Shown here piece after piece: positions 48,220 through 56,835 of a DNA stretch of 64,000 nucleotides. Source of the DNA: Demequina silvatica (GTDB lineage: Bacteria > Actinomycetota > Actinomycetes > Actinomycetales > Demequinaceae); contig NZ_BBMA01000006.1 of NCBI RefSeq assembly GCF_000971215.1, positions 124,001-188,000 on the forward strand. Reading direction: 5' to 3'. The translations under genes and the position numbers were made by a program. Under the pieces are notes generated by a model. That model was not told where the DNA came from and made no database searches. It saw nothing but the letters and a program-made list of their open reading frames with translations. Numbering within the stretch: the first letter of the stretch is position 1; every line of letters begins with the position of its first letter.

Positions 48220-49902
48220 TCAGCGATCGTGCCGGCGCCCGAAGATCACGTGCAGCAGCGGCACCACCGAGGCGACCATGAGCGCGATGCCCGTGCCCGG
48301 GTCGTCGGCGTGCAGGCGGGCGCCCGCGATCAGCATCGCGGCGAAGATCAGCGCGGACACCAGGCGTCGCGCCGTGTGCTCGAGGCGCCCGAACGTGTCC
48401 TCGAGCTTGGGCGCGTTGATCGACAGCTTGCCGTCCTCGATGGTGGTGAGCACGCCGTCGAGCCGCTTGGGCAGGTGCCACGCGACCTGCGCGTTCTCCC
48501 GCAGCTGGCCGCCCAGGTCGCCCAGCACGTTGCCCGCCTCGCTGCGCAGCAGCTGCGTCGCGTACGGCTCGACCGAGTCCCACACGTTGTAGCGCGGGTC
48601 GAGCGACGTCGACAGCCCCGACGTGAGCGACAGCGCGCGGATGATGAGCAGGAAGTTCTCGGGCAGCTGGAACGGCAGCGTGAGCATGACGTCGCTGAAC
48701 TCGAGCGCGAAGTCGCGGAACTCGCGCGGGTCCAGCTCGCGCAGCTCCGCGAAGCCCATCCCGCCGAACCGCGCGAACACCTGCGTGAGGACGCGCTCCA
48801 GCTCCTTGGTGTCCGCGGAGGGCAGCAGGACGCCCGCATCGTGCATCGCGACCACCATGCCGCGGCCGTCGCGCGCGGCCGCCGCGATGATGAGCTTGCG
48901 CAGGCTCGCACGCAGACGGTCGGGGACGTCGCCCATCATCCCGAAGTCGACGAACGTGAGCGTCCATGCGGGGGCGTCCCCGTCGCCGCCCGCCCGCGGC
49001 GTGACGAAGATGTTGCCCGGGTGCGGGTCCGCGTGGAAGAACCCGTGCACGAACAGCTGGTCCAGCATCACCTCCGCGAACACCTTCGCGACCGTGCGCG
49101 GCTCGATGCCCGCGGCGCGGATCGCGTCGACGTCGGTGATCTTGATCGCGGTGACGTCCTCGAGCGTGAGCACGCGTCGCGTGGTGCGCTCCCACACGAT
49201 CGCGGGGACGCGCACGCGCGGATCCTCCGCGAAGGACGCCGCGAAGGCCTCCGCGTTCTGCGCCTCGTGGAGGTAGTCGATCTCCTCGAGGCTGGTCGCG
49301 GCGAACTCCTCGATCAGGCCCGGCATGTCGACCCGGTGCGACACCACCCGCAGGCGGCTGAGCCACGCGCCCACGCGCCGCAGCGCGGACAGGTCCACGG
49401 CCACGATGTCCGCGATGCCGGGCCGCTGCACCTTCACCACCACCTGGGCGAAGCCCACGTCGGTGGCGAGGGACGATGCGAGGGTCGCCCGATGCGCCTG
49501 GCCCAAGGAGGCGGCGGCGACGGGGGTGGGGTCGAAGCTCGCGTAGACCTGGGCGAGGGGAACGCCCAGCTCGGCCTCCGCGAGGGCCTGGATCTGCGCG
49601 AACGGGACGGCGGGGACCTCGTCCTGCAGGTCCTCGAGCTCCTTGGTGATCTCCGGCGGGAGCACGTCGAGGCGCGTCGACATGAACTGGCCCAGCTTGA
49701 TCATGAGACCGCCCAGGTCCACCGCGAGCACGCGGAAGCGGCTCGCGAAGCGGTGCATCCGGGCCGCGCGGGTGCGCTCCGTGACCCGGCGGAAGCCGAC
49801 CCTCGGGATGATCAGCTCGAACCACCAGATCGCGATGAGGTGGCGCGCGGCGAAGCGCAAGATGCGGCGGTAGCGCGCGCGGCCGTGCAGGACGTCGGGC
49901 AT
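48220..49902 (-). CDS. AarF/UbiB (ABC1) family atypical kinase
   Basis: A 560-residue protein of the ABC1/ADCK kinase-like family. The kinase-like core has the Ala-rich loop AAASLGQAHRATL, the lysine strand VVVKVQRPGIADI, the loop HGFFHADPHPGNIF and the metal motif FVDFGMMG. Two hydrophobic C-terminal helices (SALIFAAMLIAGA, LMVASVVPLLHVIF) anchor it in the membrane. UbiB relatives support quinone metabolism and lipid transport; in an actinobacterium this would concern menaquinone or lipids. ATG 49902 lies 38 bases downstream of the PadR gene, so they share a transcript. Confidence 0.88.
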   Translation of the reverse strand: MPDVLHGRARYRRILRFAARHLIAIWWFELIIPRVGFRRVTERTRAARMHRFASRFRVLAVDLGGLMIKLGQFMSTRLDVLPPEITKELEDLQDEVPAVPFAQIQALAEAELGVPLAQVYASFDPTPVAAASLGQAHRATLASSLATDVGFAQVVVKVQRPGIADIVAVDLSALRRVGAWLSRLRVVSHRVDMPGLIEEFAATSLEEIDYLHEAQNAEAFAASFAEDPRVRVPAIVWERTTRRVLTLEDVTAIKITDVDAIRAAGIEPRTVAKVFAEVMLDQLFVHGFFHADPHPGNIFVTPRAGGDGDAPAWTLTFVDFGMMGDVPDRLRASLRKLIIAAAARDGRGMVVAMHDAGVLLPSADTKELERVLTQVFARFGGMGFAELRELDPREFRDFALEFSDVMLTLPFQLPENFLLIIRALSLTSGLSTSLDPRYNVWDSVEPYATQLLRSEAGNVLGDLGGQLRENAQVAWHLPKRLDGVLTTIEDGKLSINAPKLEDTFGRLEHTARRLVSALIFAAMLIAGARLHADDPGTGIALMVASVVPLLHVIFGRRHDR

Positions 49903-49940
49903 CAGCTCTCCTCGATCCCCGACGGCCTGACGGCGTCCGG

Positions 49941-50492
49941 TCAGCCCTCGGCGAGGATCGAGTAGATCTTACGTCGCGCCTGGTCGAGCACCTCGACCGC
50001 CTGCTCCTGCTGGGCCGGCGAGCCGGAGCGGCCCACCTGCGCGACGGCCTGCGCGAGGTCGAAGCCCGCCTTCGAGAGCGGGCCCACGCGGCCGCCCTCC
50101 TTGGGCTCGGTCGGGGCCCAGGGCGCGTCCTTGGCCGCGGCCGCGGCCTCGTCCTTGGCTGCCTCGGTGAGCGAGTACACCTTGCGGTCGTTGGCCATCT
50201 CCGCGGTGACCAGGCCCTCGTCCGCGAGGAGCTGGAGCGTCGGGTAGACGGACCCGGCGCTGGGCTTCCACCGGCCGCCGGTGCGCTCCTCGATCTGGCG
50301 GATGATCTGGTAGCCGTGCATGGGCTCCTCGGCCAGCAGGGCGAGCACGGCGGCGCGGACGTCGCCGCGGCCCATGCGCGAGCCCACCTTCTTCTCGAAG
50401 CCCGAGCGCAGCTGGTCGAACGCGTCCCACATGGCGTCCATCGCCTCGCCCGCGGTGGGCGGGGTGAAGCTCTTGCCGCTGGTGCCGGTCAT
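49941..50492 (-). CDS. PadR-family regulator
   Basis: A 183-residue repressor. The winged helix (GDVRAAVLALLAEEPMHGYQ, KPSAGSVYPTLQLLADEGLV) sits at residues about 42-110, after an unusual 40-residue N-terminal extension. The C-terminal helices for dimerisation follow a Lys/Ala/Pro linker. ATG 50492 has GGAGG eight bases upstream. An inverted repeat lies upstream at 50543-50568. PadR genes usually control the adjacent membrane gene, here the AarF-like gene. Confidence 0.88.
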   Translation of the reverse strand: MTGTSGKSFTPPTAGEAMDAMWDAFDQLRSGFEKKVGSRMGRGDVRAAVLALLAEEPMHGYQIIRQIEERTGGRWKPSAGSVYPTLQLLADEGLVTAEMANDRKVYSLTEAAKDEAAAAAKDAPWAPTEPKEGGRVGPLSKAGFDLAQAVAQVGRSGSPAQQEQAVEVLDQARRKIYSILAEG

Positions 50493-50790
50493 GGCGTGCC
50501 TCCTCTGCTTCGCCGTCCGGCCGGTGACGGGCGAACGACTGTGAGCGATACATCGTTCAGTGTCGCTCGGAAGCCGCGGATGCGCAAGGGGTGGGGGCGA
50601 GCGCGGGCGTGCCACCCGGACCGGGCGTACGCTGGATCGCATCCGTTCCCGCGCAAGGCGCGTCCCGTCCGGACCGGCCCCACGGCAACCCAGCCGCCGC
50701 CCACCCCGGCGTCACGACCGGTCCCCGGCCCCCGCATCGTCGCTACGCAGGACGGTGTTCGCGACAGTCCCTCCGCCCGGAGGCGCAGCG
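50493..50790. other. 298-base divergent intergenic region
   Basis: Lies between the starts of the PadR and M15 peptidase genes. It contains the 50543 dyad, GC-rich sequence without further clear promoter boxes, and a one-mismatch relative of the dispersed 10-mer (CGCATCGTCG at 50735). No gene is credible in it. Confidence 0.5.
50543..50568 (-). promoter_or_regulatory. Inverted repeat before the PadR gene
   Basis: GAGCGATAC at 50543-50551 and GTGTCGCTC at 50560-50568 form arms with one mismatch and an 8-base spacer. It lies 51 bases upstream of ATG 50492, a sensible place for an autoregulatory operator. The inner ATACA/TGT words recall PadR sites. Confidence 0.45.
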
Positions 50791-51606
50791 ATGGCGATCG
50801 TCCGTTCATCGGAGCTGAACATCACGCTCGAGGCGCGCTCGCTCGGCGCGTTCACGCGCGCGGTCGCGGCGGGGTGTCCGCGCGACGTGAACTCGTCTTG
50901 GCGGGATCCCGAGATCCAGCGCGAGCTGTTCGAGGACAGCTACACCTCGGATTTCGGGGCGTCCGCGAAGTTCGATCAGCGGACCTGGAACGGCGTGCCG
51001 CACTGGCGCCGGGTCGCGAAGAGGTCCGGCGGGCCCACCGTCTCAGTGGCGGTGCCGGGCACGTCGCTGCACGAGGACGGGCTCGCGCTCGACCTGGGCG
51101 AGCAGTCGCGGGTGTGGATGGCGGCGCACCCCACGTTCGGATGGATCAACCCCGCCTGGGCGAAGAGCGCGTCGACGCTCGAGCCCTGGCACTACGAGTA
51201 CTCGGCGACGGCCGACGCGCATGAGGAGGACGACATGCCTCTCACCAAGGAGGACCTGGCGGCGCTGCGCGCGCTGATCCGCGAGGAGGTGCCCGGCGCC
51301 GTGTGGAGCGCCGAGTACGAGCTCACCGACTTCGAGCGCAGTGTGCTCGACCTCGACTGGAAGTCCGTGTCCTCGGGCTACCTGCAGCGTCGCGGAGGGA
51401 TCGCGTCCGTACGCGCGGCCTCGGCGGCGTTCCAGGCGCAGAAGAGCGCTCAGCGGAGCCAGGCGATCGCGACCGCGTCCAAGGCCGTGGTCGACAAGCT
51501 CAAGGCCGAGGGCGTCGAGGTGGACACCACCGCGATCGAGAAGATCATCAAGAAGGCGCTCGACGACATCGAGGTGACGGTGAACGTCGAGACCGGGAAG
51601 AAGTAG
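50791..51606 (+). CDS. M15-type peptidase with C-terminal extension
   Basis: A 271-residue protein. The N-terminal 140 residues match VanY/endolysin-like M15 metallopeptidases: H94 and D101 in SLHEDGLALDLG and E131/H134 in LEPWHYEY are the zinc and catalytic residues. No signal peptide is visible. The remaining 120 residues (MPLTKEDLAALRALIREEV ..., ending in a Lys/Ala-rich helix) look like a phage-type tail. ATG 50791 has GGAGG seven bases upstream. It has no phage neighbours, so it could be a lone remnant or a domesticated lysin. Followed by a terminator. Confidence 0.75.
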   Translation: MAIVRSSELNITLEARSLGAFTRAVAAGCPRDVNSSWRDPEIQRELFEDSYTSDFGASAKFDQRTWNGVPHWRRVAKRSGGPTVSVAVPGTSLHEDGLALDLGEQSRVWMAAHPTFGWINPAWAKSASTLEPWHYEYSATADAHEEDDMPLTKEDLAALRALIREEVPGAVWSAEYELTDFERSVLDLDWKSVSSGYLQRRGGIASVRAASAAFQAQKSAQRSQAIATASKAVVDKLKAEGVEVDTTAIEKIIKKALDDIEVTVNVETGKK

Positions 51607-51634
51607 GCGGCACCCCCGCCCCTGGGAACGCGAA

Positions 51635-51662
51635 AGCGGCCCCTCCAGAAGGAGGGGCCGCT
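51635..51662 (+). terminator. 12-bp terminator hairpin after the M15 gene
   Basis: AGCGGCCCCTCC-AGAA-GGAGGGGCCGCT is a perfect 12-bp stem with a tetraloop, 29 bases after the stop at 51606. It may also end transcription of the convergent gene at 51723. Confidence 0.8.
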
Positions 51663-51722
51663 CGCCACAGCCGTGATCGCCCTGCCAGGCGGATCAGCCG
51701 CGAGAAACCTTGCGGTCAGTGC

Positions 51723-52208
51723 TTACTTGCACTTGAGGCTGAGGTTGGTGAAGGTCACCGTGCCGGCCTTCTTGTTCGGCTTCGCCTTGTTCGCCGAGAA
51801 CGTGATCTTGGTGCCCGGCTTGGCCCAGACCTGCTTGGTGCCGCTGACCTTCGCGAACTTGGTGGCCTGGTTGCCGGACTTGGTCGACATGCCCCAGTAG
51901 ATGCTCGAGCTCTTGATGCCCGAGTAGTTCACGTCCGCCCACTTGATGGCGACGCAGCCCTTGGGCACGGTGATCGAGAGCGAGAGGGTCTTGCCGGTGC
52001 CCACGCGGCTGATCGCGACGTGGCGCGGACGCGGGTCCACCGAGGTGGCGTACGAGCGCGTGACGTTGGACATCGAGACGCTCGAGACCTTGTCGATCTG
52101 CTTCCACGTCGCTGAGCCCGGCGCGGCCTGCGACGCGGGCGCGATGGCGATGGTCATGAGAACGGCGGCGCCAACGGCGGCCAGCTTCATCCCCAGCTTG
52201 GTCTTCAT
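51723..52208 (-). CDS. Small secreted protein of unknown function
   Basis: A 161-residue exported protein with a signal peptide (KTKLGMKLAAVGAAVLMTIA, cleavage near SQA-AP). The mature part is rich in Lys, Ser and Thr, with a beta-strand pattern and two cysteines (KGCVAIKW and the last-but-one residue), which may pair. It is less GC-rich than its neighbours and basic. ATG 52208 is preferred over the adjacent ATG 52211 because GGAGG lies five bases before it. No family is recognised. Confidence 0.65.
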   Translation of the reverse strand: MKTKLGMKLAAVGAAVLMTIAIAPASQAAPGSATWKQIDKVSSVSMSNVTRSYATSVDPRPRHVAISRVGTGKTLSLSITVPKGCVAIKWADVNYSGIKSSSIYWGMSTKSGNQATKFAKVSGTKQVWAKPGTKITFSANKAKPNKKAGTVTFTNLSLKCK

Positions 52209-52423
52209 CATTCCTCCCAGAAAGATTGCACGTTGGCACGTGATGCAGAGCAAGGATGCCACGGTTTCCAGGGGTCACTCGACCGGATGGCGCACATATT
52301 GCTCACTTGTTCGTGAGATTTAACACGCTGGCCACATTGGCGGCGGAGAAGGCGGGACAAACCGGTCATTCGGGCTCGGCGGAGCGCGCCGCGGCTCACG
52401 GTGTCGGCCGCCACGTCAGCAGA

Positions 52424-52990
52424 TCACGCGCTGAGGTGCTCGATCAGGATCTGCACGCCGATCACGATCAGCACCACCCCGCCCAGGATCTCCGCGGGCC
52501 GGCGGAACCGCGTCCCGATGCGGTGACCCACCAGCACCGCGACGAACGACAGCGCGAACGTCACCACGCCGATCGCGAGGACCGCGATCCACAGCGAGAC
52601 ATCGATGAACGCGAAGCTCACGCCCACCGCAAGAGCGTCGATGCTCGTGGCGACCGCGAGGACCACCACCTCGTGCGCGGAGAACGCGTCCTCCGGCTCG
52701 GGCGCCTCCGGATCATCGGGCGTGAGCGCCTCCCACAGCATCTTGCCGCCCACCAGGGCGAGCAGCCCGAACGCGACCCAGTGGTCGTACGCGGCGATCG
52801 CATCGGCGAAGGCGCTGCCGAGCGCCCACCCGATCACGGGCATGACCGCCTGCGCGAACCCGAACGCGAGACCCAGGATCAGCGCGCCCCGCACCACGTG
52901 TGCGCGCAGCTGAAGACCCTTGCCGAGCGCCACCGCGAACGCGTCCGCGGACACGCCGACGGCGAGCGCGAGCATGGTCAGGGTGGTCAT
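52424..52990 (-). CDS. mntP: MntP-type manganese exporter
   Basis: A 188-residue membrane protein with six helices in two inverted halves. The conserved acidic residues of the repeat lie in VGVSADAFAVALGKGL and ATSIDALAVGVSFAFI, which is the MntP hallmark. It pumps Mn(II) out. The central loop is acidic (TPDDPEAPEPEDAF). ATG 52990 is followed upstream by a leader of about 90 bases, with a -10-like TAAAGT on the minus strand at 53082-53087. A Mn riboswitch would be expected in this place in many bacteria but cannot be confirmed. Confidence 0.9.
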   Translation of the reverse strand: MTTLTMLALAVGVSADAFAVALGKGLQLRAHVVRGALILGLAFGFAQAVMPVIGWALGSAFADAIAAYDHWVAFGLLALVGGKMLWEALTPDDPEAPEPEDAFSAHEVVVLAVATSIDALAVGVSFAFIDVSLWIAVLAIGVVTFALSFVAVLVGHRIGTRFRRPAEILGGVVLIVIGVQILIEHLSA

Positions 52991-53087
52991 GGGCGGGGCG
53001 TCTCCTCACGGTGCGATCGCGACCAGGGGCGACGTCGACACCGGAACGCCGGCCCCAGGATCTCGCCGGGACCGCGCGCCTACTTTA
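52991..53087 (-). promoter_or_regulatory. Structured leader of mntP (possible Mn sensor)
   Basis: On the minus strand the leader has AAAGTAGG at its 5' side, GTGTCGACGTC in the middle and GAGGAGACGCC near the gene. These echo the yybP-ykoY (Mn) riboswitch words AGUAG, GUCGACA and GAGACC. The closing helix P1 is not evident, so this remains a suggestion. TAAAGT may instead be the promoter -10 box. Confidence 0.3.
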
Positions 53088-53132
53088 CCTGGATGGCCGC
53101 GGGACGATGCGGTGGTCCCGGAACGCGAAAAG

Positions 53133-53160
53133 ACCCGGCCCCCGCACGGGGGACCGGGCC
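53133..53160 (-). terminator. tRNA terminator hairpin
   Basis: On the minus strand GGCCCGGTCCCCC-GTGC-GGGGGCCGGGT is followed by CTTTTCGC, 10 bases after the tRNA end. This is a clear Rho-independent terminator, and it also separates the mntP promoter region from the tRNA. Confidence 0.85.
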
Positions 53161-53170
53161 TCTCACAACG

Positions 53171-53243
53171 AGCCGCCTGTGGGAATCGAACCCACGACCT
53201 ATTCATTACGAGTGAATCGCTCTGCCGACTGAGCTAAGGCGGC
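53171..53243 (-). tRNA. tRNA-Thr (anticodon CGT)
   Basis: A 73-base cloverleaf on the minus strand. The acceptor stem is GCCGCCT/AGGCGGC. The D arm holds AGCTCAGTCGGCAGAGC, the anticodon loop CTCGTAA lies between TTCA and TGAA stems, and the T arm holds GTGGGTTCGATTCCCAC. Anticodon CGT reads ACG codons. CCA is not encoded. Confidence 0.97.
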
Positions 53244-53313
53244 GTGCGCCCCTGCGAGAATCCCGCGCGAACGCATCCACGCCCCGGAGGGCACGGAAAG
53301 ACATGATAGCGCC

Positions 53314-54849
53314 TCAGCAGCGCAATCCTGAAACCGGCATCTCGCCGTCCACCAGGTACCCGTCGACCGCGTCGATCACGCACGAGTTGGAGCGTCCGTA
53401 CGCGGTGTGGCCCTCGCCCTCGTACGTGAGGAGGGTGGATCCGGCGAGCTGCTCGCTGAGCGATTCCGCCCACGCGTAGGGCGTGGCGGGGTCCTGCGTG
53501 GTGCCGATGACCAGGATGGGCGCGGCGCCGTCGGCGGCGTCCAGCGAGGTGACCCGCTCCGAGCCCTGCCACGGCCAGCCGTCGCAGCCCAGCGAGGACG
53601 CGAACCACCAGCCGAACGTGGGCGAGGCCTCCTCCATCTGCGTCCGGAAGGCGTCCAGCGAGTCCACGGTGAACGGCTCGACCGTCCCGCCGTCGAGGCA
53701 GCCGATCGCGGTGAAGGCCCACTGCGAGTTCGACAGGTACTCGCCGGTGCTCGGGTCCTTGTCCAGGTAGAAGCCGGCCAGCTGGTAGAAGATGTCCGCG
53801 GTGCCGCGGTTGATGACCTCGTCGAGGCCGGCCTGGAGGTACGGCCAGGATCCCTCGTCGTACATGGTGATCACCATGCCGTAGACCATGATGTTGCCGT
53901 TGACGGGGTCGCCGTCGAGCGACTCGTAGCCCTGGTCGCGGGCCTGCAGCGTGATGTCCTCGACCTGCTGACGCGCGGCCTCGCGGTCGCCCGTGAGCGG
54001 GCAGTCGGCCTGCTCCTGGCACCAGTCGATGAAGTTCATGAGCGAGCCCTCGAAGCCGCGCGCCTGGCCCGCGGCCTGCTCCTCCATGGGCAGCGTGAAG
54101 TCGACGGCGCCGTCGAGCACCATGCGGCCCACGTTCTCCGGGTACAGCTCCGCGTACGTCGCGCCCAGCTGGGTGCCGTACGAGTACCCCAGGTAGTGCA
54201 GCTCGCTGTCGCCCATGAGCGCGCGGATCACGTCCATGTCGCGCGCCGCGGAGGACGTGTCGACGTTCTCCACGAGCGGCCCGCTCTGCTCGCGGCAGCC
54301 CTCCGCGAAGTCGACGTTCGCCTGACGGGCGTCCGCGATGGCGGCGTCCGTGTCCAGGGTGAGGTCCGTGAGGTAGTACGCGTCGATCACGTCCGCGTCG
54401 CCGCACGCGAGGGGGCTCGACTCCCCCACGCCGCGCGGGTCGAAGCCCACCACGTCGTAGGCGGCCAGCAGGTCCTCGCCCGCCATCGCGACGAACGACT
54501 CGGTGAGATCCAGCCCGCTCCCGCCCGGCCCGCCGGGGTTGATCACGAGGCTGCCGATGCGCGCGTCCTGATCGGTGGCGCGCGCGCGGTTGATCGCGAG
54601 GTCGACGGTCTCGCCGTCGGGGTCCTCCCAGTCGAGCGGCACCTGGATGGTCGCGCACTCGAGTTCGCCGCACTCCTCCCAGGACACCTCCTGCGAGTAC
54701 ACGGCCGGCTCCCCTGCCTCCCCGGTGCCCGAGGTCGAACCGGACGTGGGCGCGGGGGTGATCGGGGCATCGTCCTCCGTGGCGGTGCAGCCCACCAGCA
54801 GGGACGATGCGGCGGCCAGGGCGATCACTGCGGTGAGGGGGCGTCTCAT
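53314..54849 (-). CDS. Secreted alpha/beta-hydrolase lipoprotein, tripeptidyl-aminopeptidase-like
   Basis: A 511-residue exported lipoprotein (lipobox LLVGC21). The hydrolase has the oxyanion region INPGGPGGSGLDL, a VGFDPRGVGESS strand turn and nucleophile S223 in LGYSYGTQLG. The C-terminal TAP-like domain carries GTTQDPATPYAWAESL (Asp) and YEGEGHTAYG (His), completing the triad. Many actinobacteria encode several such hydrolases, often clustered after holB as here. Natural substrates are probably peptides. It lies 9 bases downstream of holB on the same transcript. Confidence 0.9.
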   Translation of the reverse strand: MRRPLTAVIALAAASSLLVGCTATEDDAPITPAPTSGSTSGTGEAGEPAVYSQEVSWEECGELECATIQVPLDWEDPDGETVDLAINRARATDQDARIGSLVINPGGPGGSGLDLTESFVAMAGEDLLAAYDVVGFDPRGVGESSPLACGDADVIDAYYLTDLTLDTDAAIADARQANVDFAEGCREQSGPLVENVDTSSAARDMDVIRALMGDSELHYLGYSYGTQLGATYAELYPENVGRMVLDGAVDFTLPMEEQAAGQARGFEGSLMNFIDWCQEQADCPLTGDREAARQQVEDITLQARDQGYESLDGDPVNGNIMVYGMVITMYDEGSWPYLQAGLDEVINRGTADIFYQLAGFYLDKDPSTGEYLSNSQWAFTAIGCLDGGTVEPFTVDSLDAFRTQMEEASPTFGWWFASSLGCDGWPWQGSERVTSLDAADGAAPILVIGTTQDPATPYAWAESLSEQLAGSTLLTYEGEGHTAYGRSNSCVIDAVDGYLVDGEMPVSGLRC

Positions 54850-54858
54850 GTCGCCACC

Positions 54859-56007
54859 CTAACGACGGCCGGCGGTGGGCGGGCGCAGGTCCAGCGCCAT
54901 CGCTTCGAGCGCGAGCAGCGGCGCCACGTTGCCGGCGAGCCGCTCGCGCGCGGTGGCGAGCGCGTCGAGGCAGCGCATGGTGTCCGCGAGCGTGGTGCGG
55001 GCCGCGAGGTCGCGCACGTGCCCCTCGTGGGCGAGGTTGACCATGCGCACCGAGGCGCCGGTCTGGGCGACGGCGACGTCGCGGTAGAGCGACATGAGGT
55101 CCGTGATCGCGCGGTCGAGCACGTCACGCTTGTGCCGGGTGGCGCGCCGCTTCTGGTCCTCCTCGAGCTGACGCAGCTGGGCGCGCAGCGCGGGCGGGAT
55201 GCGGCCGCCGTCCTCGACGCCGAGCGTGGTCATGAGCTCCGCACGCTCCTCCGCGTCGCGCTCCTCGGTGGCGGCCTTCGCGTCCGTGTCCGCGACCTCG
55301 ACCAGGTCCGCGGCGGCGAAGATCGCGTCCCCGACGCCGCGGATGTCCGTGGCGAGCGCGAGCACCTGGTCGCGACGGGCGCGCGCCTCGGGGTTGCGGG
55401 CGAGGCGGCGCGCGACGCCGATGTGGCTCTGGGCGGCGAGCGCGCACTCGAGCGCGAGCCCCGGCTCGATCCCGTCGCGCGAGACCAGCAGCGCGGCGAC
55501 GTCGTCGGGGTCGGGGGTGCGCAGGCCGACTATCCGGCAGCGGCTACGGATGGTGACCGCGACGTCCTGCGGGCTGGGCGCGCACAGCACCCACACGGTG
55601 CGTGGGGGCGGCTCCTCGATGGACTTGAGGAGCACGTTGGAGGTGCGCTCGGTCATGCGATCCGCGTCCTCGACCACGATCACGCGCCAGCGTCCCTGGC
55701 TGGGCGACGTGGCCGCGAGGCCGATGAGGTCGCGGACCTCGTCGATCGAGATGGTGACCTTCTCCGTCGCGATCAGGGTGACGTCCGCGTGCGTGCCCGC
55801 GATCGCGGTGGTGCAGGCGCGGCACTCGCCGCACCCGCCCCTCTCGCACTGCAGGGCCGCGGCGAAGGCCCGCGCGGCGTACGAGCGGCCGGATCCCGGC
55901 GGCCCCGTGATCAGCCACGCGTGGGTCATCGAGCCCGGGTCGTCGATCGCGGCGCGCAGCGGCCCGATCGCGTGCCCCTGCCCGACGACCGACTCCCACA
56001 CGGTCAC
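54859..56007 (-). CDS. holB: DNA polymerase III subunit delta'
   Basis: A 382-residue clamp-loader subunit. The P-loop region is GPPGSGRSY at 35-43, and four zinc cysteines C54, C59, C62, C65 lie in the CERGGCGECRAC loop. VVEDADRMTERTSNVLLKS and SRCRIV correspond to the Walker B and sensor/SRC regions. The insertion of acidic helices at about 240-290 is usual in actinobacteria. GTG 56007 overlaps the tmk stop (GTGA), which fixes the start. Order tmk-holB is conserved in many bacteria. Confidence 0.93.
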   Translation of the reverse strand: MTVWESVVGQGHAIGPLRAAIDDPGSMTHAWLITGPPGSGRSYAARAFAAALQCERGGCGECRACTTAIAGTHADVTLIATEKVTISIDEVRDLIGLAATSPSQGRWRVIVVEDADRMTERTSNVLLKSIEEPPPRTVWVLCAPSPQDVAVTIRSRCRIVGLRTPDPDDVAALLVSRDGIEPGLALECALAAQSHIGVARRLARNPEARARRDQVLALATDIRGVGDAIFAAADLVEVADTDAKAATEERDAEERAELMTTLGVEDGGRIPPALRAQLRQLEEDQKRRATRHKRDVLDRAITDLMSLYRDVAVAQTGASVRMVNLAHEGHVRDLAARTTLADTMRCLDALATARERLAGNVAPLLALEAMALDLRPPTAGRR

Positions 56008-56657
56008 GGCGTCCCCCACGGCTCGACCGGCAGCCCGTCGCGGCGACCCATCGCGCGCTCCACGGCCTCGACCACCGAGGCGTGGACGGCCTCGACGGGT
56101 CGCGCCGCGTCGACCACGGCGTAGCGGCCCGGCGCCAGCGCGGCGCGCTCGAGGAACGCGGCGCGCATCTGGGCGGCCTTGGCGATGGTCTCGCGCTCCA
56201 CACGGTCCAGGTCGCGGCTCATGCGCGACGCGTCGGGCTCCATGTCGAGCACCACGGTCACGTCCGGCAGCAGGCCCTCGGTGGCCCAACGCGAGATCCG
56301 CTCGACCTCGTCACCGAGCCCGCGGGCCCCGCCCTGGTAGACCACCGACGAGTCGAGGTAGCGGTCCTGCAGCACCACCGCGCCCGCCTCGAGCGCCGGC
56401 CGCACGAGCGTGGCGATGTGATGGGCGCGATCCGCGGCGTAGAGGAGCGCCTCCGCGCGGGGCGCGACGTGGTCGCCGTGCATGATCGCCTGGCGCAGCT
56501 CGACCCCGAGCGGGGTGCCGCCCGGCTCGCGCGTGGTGAGCACCTCGCGCGACCCGCCCGCGGCGGAGCGCAGGTGCGCGGCGAGCAGCTCGACCTGCGT
56601 GGTCTTGCCCACGCCGTCCGCGCCCTCGAACACCACCCAGAACCCCGGATAAGCCAT
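56004..56657 (-). CDS. tmk: Thymidylate kinase
   Basis: A 217-residue cytosolic kinase that phosphorylates dTMP to dTDP. The P-loop is FEGADGVGKTT (residues 10-20), the DR motif is DRYLDSSVVYQG and the EPGGTPLG strand turn matches the family. The lid region contains LDRVERETIAKAA. ATG 56657 is the obvious start. It leads the transcript tmk-holB-hydrolase. A GGACGATGCG copy lies 40 bases upstream (56698), in the gap to the divergent secreted-protein gene. Confidence 0.95.
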   Translation of the reverse strand: MAYPGFWVVFEGADGVGKTTQVELLAAHLRSAAGGSREVLTTREPGGTPLGVELRQAIMHGDHVAPRAEALLYAADRAHHIATLVRPALEAGAVVLQDRYLDSSVVYQGGARGLGDEVERISRWATEGLLPDVTVVLDMEPDASRMSRDLDRVERETIAKAAQMRAAFLERAALAPGRYAVVDAARPVEAVHASVVEAVERAMGRRDGLPVEPWGTP

Positions 56658-56835
56658 GGGAAGAATCTACCGGGAGCCCCCGACAACGCCGCCCACGGGA
56701 CGATGCGCCGGTCGCCGGTGAGATTTGCGTCACCCGGTGCTGGTGGTCGGGTCCGCGGCGCGGTACATTGCCTTCGCCCGGCACCCCATCTGAGCAGGTG
56801 TTCTCGGGCTCTTGTCATCTCTGAGGGGAGATCGC

